From positions 1,167,747 to 1,231,746 of the forward strand of contig NZ_JBFBLC010000001.1 in the NCBI RefSeq assembly GCF_040702505.1: DNA of 64,000 bases. The letters are read 5' to 3'. Shown piece after piece: positions 59,266-64,000 of the stretch (position 1 is the first letter of the stretch; every line of letters begins with the position of its first letter). Source of the DNA: Terrabacter sp040702505 (GTDB taxonomy: Bacteria > Actinomycetota > Actinomycetes > Actinomycetales > Dermatophilaceae). The position numbers and the translations under genes are program-made. The notes beneath the pieces are model-generated. The model ran no database searches. It saw only the letters and a list, made by a program, of their open reading frames with translations, and was not told the DNA's origin.

Positions 59266-59396
59266 CGATACCTTCCTGCGAGACGGCCGCGGATGGTGGG
59301 TCGAGGCGGTCGATTGAGCGACCGAGCGCCTCACCATTCCCGCGGCCGACTGCCTCCTGACCGGATGTCTCGTCCGAGCGGCGTCGCCTCGTCCTC

Positions 59397-59852
59397 TCAG
59401 GCTCCGGCCGACTCCAGCATGCTGCGGGCGATGTCCCCGTCGGTGTCCGGTGGCACCACCACGAGGACCAGCTGCTGGTAGCTGCCCAAGGAGAGCATGA
59501 CGTGGTCGGGGTAACGACTGTGCTCGAACCAGCCAAGATGGGTCACACCCAGAGGCGTGCGAAGCCGGTTCGGCGCGTCGTTCCACCGATTGCGTTCGTA
59601 GGCGACGCGGGCGATTCTGGCGCGCGTCAGGTCGTGAATCGCCACGTCGAGCGGGGGCACTTCCAGTCGGAGCTCGGACGTGCGCGGCCACCACACGCCA
59701 TCAGCGGCCTCCACCCCTTGACGTGGTGACAACGCGATGCGGCTTGCGAGCCCGGTCGGCTCGGTCGTGCCGTCGCTGTGCACGGCACCGGCGGGGGGCG
59801 CTGGATCCAATGGGGGGATACGGGTAGGCGGGTTGCTTGCAGTGGCGTTCAC
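59397..59852 (-). CDS. DUF5994 family protein
   Basis: About 151 residues from GTG 59852, with AGGAG 5 nt upstream. Features of the family: GVWWPRTSELRLEVPPL near the N-terminal third, then VAYERNRWNDAPNRL, LGVTHLGWFEHSRYPDHV and LVLVVVPPDTD. It is a compact domain found in actinobacteria, often near GAF/ANTAR genes. Function unknown. Confidence 0.75.
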   Translation of the reverse strand: MNATASNPPTRIPPLDPAPPAGAVHSDGTTEPTGLASRIALSPRQGVEAADGVWWPRTSELRLEVPPLDVAIHDLTRARIARVAYERNRWNDAPNRLRTPLGVTHLGWFEHSRYPDHVMLSLGSYQQLVLVVVPPDTDGDIARSMLESAGA

Positions 59853-60202
59853 AGGGGCTCCTGAGGAGGCAGGTCGTGACTGAATGGACCACGGCTCCGT
59901 CGTCACTTCCCACCTCGGGGGCCGACACCGCGCCAGGATCGGACCCTCTGCCATCTACCGACGCCATAGCCCCTTGCGGGTGATCACGTCTCTCTGTCAG
60001 GGTACGCCCGCGACTGCCGCTCTGGGCGCTGTCGACATGGTCGACAGTTACATTGGGCGCCGGAGGGCGCCGCCGCAGGTTGACCGACATGTGTACAGCC
60101 GGGCCAAACGAGCTCCGCGCAGAGGCCTAGGTACTGGGACGGTTCTGCAACCTGGGCGTCTGCCGTCCAAGGCAGTCATGAACCCTCCGACCCTGGGGTT
60201 CG
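59853..60202. other. 350-nt interval without a supported gene
   Basis: Open frames on both strands lack ribosome sites and family features. The minus-strand part just above 59852 should hold the DUF5994 promoter. I see no strong repeat or hairpin. Confidence 0.4.
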
Positions 60203-60391
60203 TCACCCTTCTCCACCCTCATCGGGGTCGTCATCCTCATCGTGCCGCTCGTCCTCAAAATCGCGGACAAAACTCCACGCGCGCGCGTCGCGCCCAGCGA
60301 TGTCGTCGTCTTCTCGATCATTCATCGCCTGCGCCAGAGCCCACTCCGGAGGACGATCCGTTTCCGAGTCCGGGCCGGAGTTCGTGGTCAT
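60203..60391 (-). CDS. Small acidic protein, function unknown
   Basis: 62 residues, ATG with GGAGAG upstream. Very acidic, with PEWALAQAMNDREDDDIAG in the middle and DEDDDPDEGGEG at the end. The amphipathic composition and good ribosome site suggest a real gene. No family recognised. Confidence 0.42.
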   Translation of the reverse strand: MTTNSGPDSETDRPPEWALAQAMNDREDDDIAGRDARAWSFVRDFEDERHDEDDDPDEGGEG

Positions 60392-60593
60392 AACCTGAAC
60401 TCTCCGATCAGCTGAGTGGCCGCACCCCTCGTCCCACCAGTATGGACCCTGCGCGTGTGGCGTCGCATGTGTGAGCCTCTACGCGACGGTGGTTGGGGCG
60501 GCCAGATCGAAGAGGCTCCAACGCGGAGCCGTGCTCCCGAGCGTAGGCTTCGAGACGAGGCCGACGCGATGCGCCGACAGATCGGAGTTCGTC

Positions 60594-60866
60594 ATGGGAA
60601 GCGATCTGTCGAGTCCGCTGCCTGGTCCACGGGTCCGTGAGTTGATGTGCATCGTCCTCGCGGCTCGGCGAAGGGTTGACCGTCTACGGGCAGGCAGAGT
60701 GGACCCGGCCCTCCTCCTGAAGGCTCGCGGCACGTTGCTGGAAGCCATGGAGAACTACGCTGCGGAACTGCGCAGATATGGTCTGCCCACACCGCCCGCC
60801 CTCCGCGACGACCTGCGTCTGCAGCGCGGCATAGCCGGCAGCACAGGGAAGCGGTCGGCGTCTTGA
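60594..60866 (+). CDS. Small conserved-looking helical protein
   Basis: About 90 residues from ATG 60594, preceded by CGGAG at 6 nt. VRELMCIVLAARRRVDRL and LLLKARGTLLEAMENYAAEL form regular amphipathic helices, then RRYGLPTPPALRDDLRLQRG. It resembles short proteins seen near ANTAR regulators in actinobacteria, without a named domain. The longer open frame starting at 60471 is not supported. Confidence 0.5.
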   Translation: MGSDLSSPLPGPRVRELMCIVLAARRRVDRLRAGRVDPALLLKARGTLLEAMENYAAELRRYGLPTPPALRDDLRLQRGIAGSTGKRSAS

Positions 60867-61276
60867 GACCCCGAACGCCGGCAGCCTTGGCCCCCGAGAC
60901 GTGTCATGGCTGCCCCTCGCGTGCTTGATGCCCGTGCCAGCATCCCGGACATCGCGGCGTGTCCTGCGACGCACGCCCTCGCTGCCCAAGTGCTTGGGAT
61001 TCAGGACCATGCTCGTGCCGATGTCTCGCGAGGCTCTGTCCGAGGGCGTCGGCCATGGTTTGGACCTCGGGCTGCGGTTGGCAGAGCTTCAGGTCGTGGA
61101 GCACGTCGGTGGTGGCCAACAGGATTCTCGCGCTCCAACGTCCGGCTTGATCATCAGCAGACTGCGGCCTTCGCGTCGAGAAACCCGCAGCAGGTGGCCT
61201 TCAGCTCGGCGGGGACGGCCACGACCTCGAGGCGTTTGCCGACCAGCCCGGAGGCAGGCACGAACGGCCGGCGTAC
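60867..61276. other. 410-nt interval, possible decayed gene on the minus strand
   Basis: No intact gene. On the minus strand, frames that look codon-like come one after another (VPASGLVGKRLEVVAVPAEL, then LLMIKPDVGARE, then ATTDVLHDLKLCQPQPEV), each closed or shifted within 40-70 residues. This pattern suggests a broken gene downstream of the GAF/ANTAR gene. I cannot name the ancestor. Confidence 0.35.
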
Positions 61277-61993
61277 TCATGAGCCGGCGCTCCCGCTGTC
61301 GATGCCGCTCAAGTCGAGCACTCGGCCGACCACGGCTTCGGCAATGTCATCGAGAGCAGTGCCCTGCGCAAAGGCATGCGCACGGAGCAGGACCAGGGCG
61401 TCACCAGTGTCGATGCCCAGCTGTGCGACGACCATGCCGGTGGCTTGATGGATGCGGGACCTGCTCGCCCACGGGCTTCGGTAGTCGTCGGTCTCGGTCT
61501 CGTGAGCCTCCGGGTCGCGTAGGAGCGCCACGCCCACGGCGTCCGCAAGGAACTGGACCATACGTGGGCTGAGGAGCAGTTCGTTCGCCGGTGGCAGGTG
61601 GCAGGTGAGCACCCCGAGTGTCCTGTGATCTGGTCGAATCGGGATGGCGTGTACCCCAAGCTTGCCGAATGCCTCGGACGCCGATGCGTCGAACTGGGGC
61701 CAGCGCGCATCCCCGGCTCCGACGATGGCCAGCACTTGCGTGCCGGTGCGGTAGGCGGTGTGGCCGGGACCCTCGCCCAGGACATCCTGCAGATCCTCGA
61801 GACGAGCCGCGCTGCCGTCCGTCACGCAGAGCGTCACCCGATCTTCACTGGAGTAGGCGATGGTGATGGCTCCGCCGTCGGCCCCCAGCACCAGCGTCGC
61901 AGACCGGCACAGGCGGTGGGGCAGCGGATCCGTCTGCGACTGGCGGGCCATGGCTTGAGCCAGGCTCAAGAGAACACCGGTCCTGTCGTCCAT
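61277..61993 (-). CDS. GAF-ANTAR regulatory protein
   Basis: 238 residues, ATG with GAGGAGG upstream. The GAF domain (about 20-160) has LGADGGAITIAYSSEDRVTL, GEGPGHTAYRTG and IPIRPDHRTLGVLTCHL. The ANTAR domain (about 175-232) reads IHQATGMVVAQLGIDTGDAL then ALDDIAEAVVGRVLDL, the three-helix RNA-binding fold that prevents termination at paired hairpins. It is divergent from the second GAF gene, 116 nt apart. The ligand of the GAF domain is unknown. Confidence 0.85.
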   Translation of the reverse strand: MDDRTGVLLSLAQAMARQSQTDPLPHRLCRSATLVLGADGGAITIAYSSEDRVTLCVTDGSAARLEDLQDVLGEGPGHTAYRTGTQVLAIVGAGDARWPQFDASASEAFGKLGVHAIPIRPDHRTLGVLTCHLPPANELLLSPRMVQFLADAVGVALLRDPEAHETETDDYRSPWASRSRIHQATGMVVAQLGIDTGDALVLLRAHAFAQGTALDDIAEAVVGRVLDLSGIDSGSAGS

Positions 61994-62109
61994 GAGGCCT
62001 CCTCGCTAACCGGGCGCCTCGGTGACGTCTGCGATCCACACTACGCTCCGCCGCAACTTCGTCGGCGGCTGTGACCGGGGGCAGGGTGACCGGTGGGTAC
62101 AGGGTCCGT

Positions 62110-62814
62110 ATGAAACCAGTTCCAGAGAGCCAGGAGGCGCTCAGCTTGCTGACGCGGCTCGGCAAAGACCACTTGCGCGCGGAGATCGAGCAGACGGCGG
62201 ATGCGCTGACGCTTCTGGTTCCCGGGATCGCCGCCGTCAGCGTCGGAGCACGACACATGGGCATCACGCTGACCTACGTCGCGACGGCATGGGACGCTGC
62301 TCGGCTGGACGCTGTCCAATACCTCGACGACGGGCCGTGCGAGCAGGCATCGAGGACGGCGGAGCTGGTCGTCACGGAGCACACCAGCCTGCTGGACGAG
62401 GGCCGCTGGCAGCTGTTCGCGCGCGCCAGCGCAGCGGCGGGCATCCTCAGCTCCCTCTCACTCCCCGTGGTCTCGGAGGACGCGGTCGTGGGCGGGATCA
62501 ACCTCTACGGGCGGGCGCTCGACACGTTCGATGGCCACCACGAGCAGATCGCCGAAATGCTCGGTGCCTGGGCACCGGGGGCGGTCACCAACGCCGACCT
62601 CGAGTTCACGACGAGGACGGAGGCGGCGGCGGCGCCGAGGCGACTCCAGGAACTGCACACCGTGCGTTGCGCCGTGCGCATGCTGGCGGCCAGGAGTGGG
62701 GTCCAGTCCCGGACGGTGGAGACGCAGCTCTACGAGGCTGCTGCGCGGGCCGGCATACCGGTGGTGGCGCTGGCGCACATGGTCATCGGCGAAGGCGACC
62801 ACGACGCGAGCTGA
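62110..62814 (+). CDS. GAF protein with divergent ANTAR-like tail
   Basis: About 234 residues from ATG 62110; a GTG 39 nt upstream is an alternative start. GAF features: SVGARHMGITLTYVATAW, LDDGPCEQASRTAEL, LSLPVVSEDAVVGGINLYG. The C-terminal 60 residues (LHTVRCAVRMLAARSGVQSR, AARAGIPVVALAHMVIG) have the ANTAR helix spacing but weaker consensus. The G-x-x-P-C-x-x-A motif is typical of this family. RNA binding by the tail is inference. Confidence 0.78.
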   Translation: MKPVPESQEALSLLTRLGKDHLRAEIEQTADALTLLVPGIAAVSVGARHMGITLTYVATAWDAARLDAVQYLDDGPCEQASRTAELVVTEHTSLLDEGRWQLFARASAAAGILSSLSLPVVSEDAVVGGINLYGRALDTFDGHHEQIAEMLGAWAPGAVTNADLEFTTRTEAAAAPRRLQELHTVRCAVRMLAARSGVQSRTVETQLYEAAARAGIPVVALAHMVIGEGDHDAS

Positions 62815-63008
62815 GTGCTCGGGATGGGGGCGCGGGCTCAGCGACGTGGCGCGCATACGCAGGTAGGACTTGACTTGAGCGACTGGCGAGGCTGGGCGCT
62901 ACTGCAGCGCAGAGCTTACTCATGCGTGACCGGTCACCACCCCCGGCAGCTGCCGGCTCCGTCATGTGTCTTCCAGCGTCGCGGGGTGGTAGTCAAAAGG
63001 GATCAACC

Positions 63009-63751
63009 ATGGAAGACATCACCAGGGATCGGCGGGTGGCCGAGGACCTGCGACGGGTGGCGCAGGACTTCCAGCGCCTGGGGAACGAGCTGTCGACATC
63101 AGCCAATCCCAACCCCTTCCAAACGGTTGCCACGCTCGCCCTCGAGCGCATGCCCACGGCCTACGCCGCCAGCATCACGACGCACAGCCACGGCCGGTTC
63201 ATGACCGCTGCGGCCACCGACGAGGTCGCCCGCCGGGCGGACGCCCTCCAGTACGAGCTGGGCTCTGGGCCCTGCCTCGACGCGATCGTCGACGATGCCA
63301 TCTACCAGCCGAAGACCTTGCTGTCGACGAGCGTTGGCCCGAGTACGGCCGTCGCGTCGTGGCGGAGCTGGGGCTGCGCAGCATGCTGTCGTACCGGATG
63401 CACCTCGAGGCCGCCGGAATCATCGGGGGGCTGAACATCTACGCCGAGAAAACTAGGGCATTCGGTGAGCGTGATCTGGCGGAAGGGCTGCTCCTCGTGA
63501 CCCACGCAGCGCAAGCCCTCGCCGCATCCCACCTACGCGGCGGAGCCCACAATCTCGAGCGCGCCCTTGCATCCAACCGGGACATCGGAACAGCCATCGG
63601 CGTACTGATGGCCCCGCACAAACTGGGTCGGGAGCAGGCGTTCGACCTGCTGCGAATCGCGAGCCAGAACACCAACCGCAAGTTGAACGAGGTCGCCCGG
63701 GACGTCATCGACACCGGCACCATCGACGTCACGCCTGGCCACCGCAGCTGA
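63009..63751 (+). pseudogene. GAF-ANTAR gene broken by a frameshift
   Basis: The first frame from ATG 63009 (AAAGGGATC upstream) gives a GAF N-terminus up to ELGSGPCLDAIVDDAIYQPK. At about 63,324-63,326 similarity moves to the next frame: DERWPEYGRRVVAELGLRS, then LSYRMHLEAAGIIGGLNIYA and a clear ANTAR domain (IGTAIGVLMAPHKLGREQAF, LNEVARDVIDTG). Loss of one base in TC(N)GAC would explain it. A real mutation or a sequencing error are both possible. If repaired, the protein would have about 247 residues. Confidence 0.8.
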
Positions 63752-63845
63752 ATATCCGCGCCTCCGGCACCAAACGGGTCCTGAGGACTGGAAGAGCCTC
63801 TGGTGCCGCGCAGGTCGGGCTCCACGTGTGGCGAGCGGAGCCGGC

Positions 63846-63881
63846 GTCAAGCATCAGCTGACACACGACTGTCAAGCATCA
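63846..63881. repeat. 11-bp direct repeats near the IS element
   Basis: GTCAAGCATCA occurs at 63846-63856 and 63871-63881, 25 nt apart. They may be the remains of another insertion sequence end. No transposase belongs to them here. Confidence 0.45.
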
Positions 63882-63905
63882 CCCGAGACAGGACAGATGT
63901 GGGTC

Positions 63906-63931
63906 TGAACCGCCCCGGCATGTCCGGAGAC
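63906..63931. repeat. Probable terminal inverted repeat of an IS3-family element
   Basis: TGAACCGCCCCGGCATGTCC followed by GGAGAC directly borders the transposase stop codon. Starting with TG and lying just outside orfB, it fits the right end of an IS3-family element. The other end is outside the window. Confidence 0.55.
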
Positions 63932-64000
63932 TTACTGGTTTGAGAACTCCAGCTCCTGCTGGGCCTCGTTTTGAGCGTAGTAGGCGGCTTCGAGCTCGGC
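63932..64000 (-). CDS. IS3-family transposase OrfB, C-terminal end
   Basis: Only the last 22 codons and the TAA stop are in the window. The residues ELEAAYYAQNEAQQ match the usual C-terminal ending of actinobacterial IS3 OrfB proteins (P-x-E-x-E-x-x-YY). The DDE catalytic domain lies beyond the edge, so activity cannot be judged. Confidence 0.65.
   Translation of the reverse strand, partial: AELEAAYYAQNEAQQELEFSNQ

Larger units (their letters stand above)
54307..64000. mobile_element. Integrated element at tRNA-Thr (AICE-like, right end not in window)
   Basis: The module int-xis-rep lies next to a tRNA gene, as in pSAM2-type actinomycete integrative elements. The host octamer GTATGCCG/CGGCATAC is common up to 54.2 kb but I see only one exact copy (about 62,755) beyond it. 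Coding density drops and small genes dominate from 57.3 kb. No TraB/FtsK-like translocase, Spd or Pra-type gene is visible. Where the element ends cannot be told; the region beyond rep may be cargo or older chromosome. Confidence 0.6.

Noticed and set aside
59884..60393. 169-codon plus-strand open frame
   Set aside because: It has shadow-like Arg/Pro/His composition and overlaps a better supported small acidic gene on the other strand.
54307..64000. Reading the region as a prophage
   Set aside because: No capsid, terminase, portal or lysis gene is visible. The HUH initiator with xis and int fits an AICE.

Overview
The window is high-GC actinobacterial chromosome. It carries three mycothiol genes (mshD, mshA, mscR), glnR, carD, an HbhA-like gene, senX3-regX3 and an Rpf-type muralytic enzyme, and many genes start with GTG or share ATGA/GTGA stop-start overlaps. 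Gene order repeats several blocks known from Mycobacterium (ppk with mutT1; XRE regulator, hbhA, DUF2516; mshA, YbjN, gpm, senX3, regX3; carD, ispD, ispF, cysS, rlmB; mscR with an MBL hydrolase). The very frequent octamer GTATGCCG/CGGCATAC, the MalEFG system and overall style suggest a relative of the Intrasporangiaceae. That family assignment is inference.

Layout. 1-4.8 kb: the end of a Pit phosphate permease converges on the pstSCAB operon, which has an 11-bp-spaced PHO box upstream of pstS. 4.9-9.4 kb: mutT1, ppk, mshD. 9.6-16.6 kb: a secreted 5'-nucleotidase, glnR, a MoaD-like protein, a membrane protein, DsrE-like, nitrobindin, ygfZ and a DUF849/BKACE gene. 16.7-24.5 kb: XRE regulator, HbhA-like, asparaginase, dtd, DUF2516, cupin, methyltransferase, mshA, YbjN, gpmA. 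24.7-27.7 kb: phoU divergent from senX3-regX3. 27.8-36.6 kb: LpqE-like lipoprotein, carD, ispD, SDR, ispF, a membrane coiled-coil protein, mscR-MBL, cysS, rlmB. 36.8-39.5 kb: membrane DUF929 thiol protein, VKOR, DUF4032. 39.6-50.3 kb: maltodextrin uptake and use (malK, malEFG, GH13, LacI-type regulator) followed by otsBA for trehalose. 50.5-54.1 kb: CBS protein, Ser/Thr kinase with membrane tail, and an rpf gene behind a c-di-AMP (ydaO-type) riboswitch.

At 54.23 kb a tRNA-Thr(UGU) gene marks a boundary. Directly beyond it lie, on the minus strand, a tyrosine integrase, an excisionase and a HUH replication initiator, joined by identical TGAGATG junctions: the replication-integration core of a pSAM2-type actinomycete integrative element (AICE). 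No transfer gene follows within the window. Instead there is a cargo-like region of small proteins, a heptad-repeat protein, DUF5994, and several GAF/ANTAR proteins, one of them frameshifted. The window ends inside an IS3-family transposase. The host octamer almost disappears in this region.

Functional themes: phosphate sensing and storage (pit, pst, phoU, senX3-regX3, ppk, 5'-nucleotidase), mycothiol synthesis and use, isoprenoid precursors, oxidative folding, and alpha-glucan to trehalose metabolism. Intergenic space holds a striking set of hairpins, several of which have one arm multiplied in tandem.
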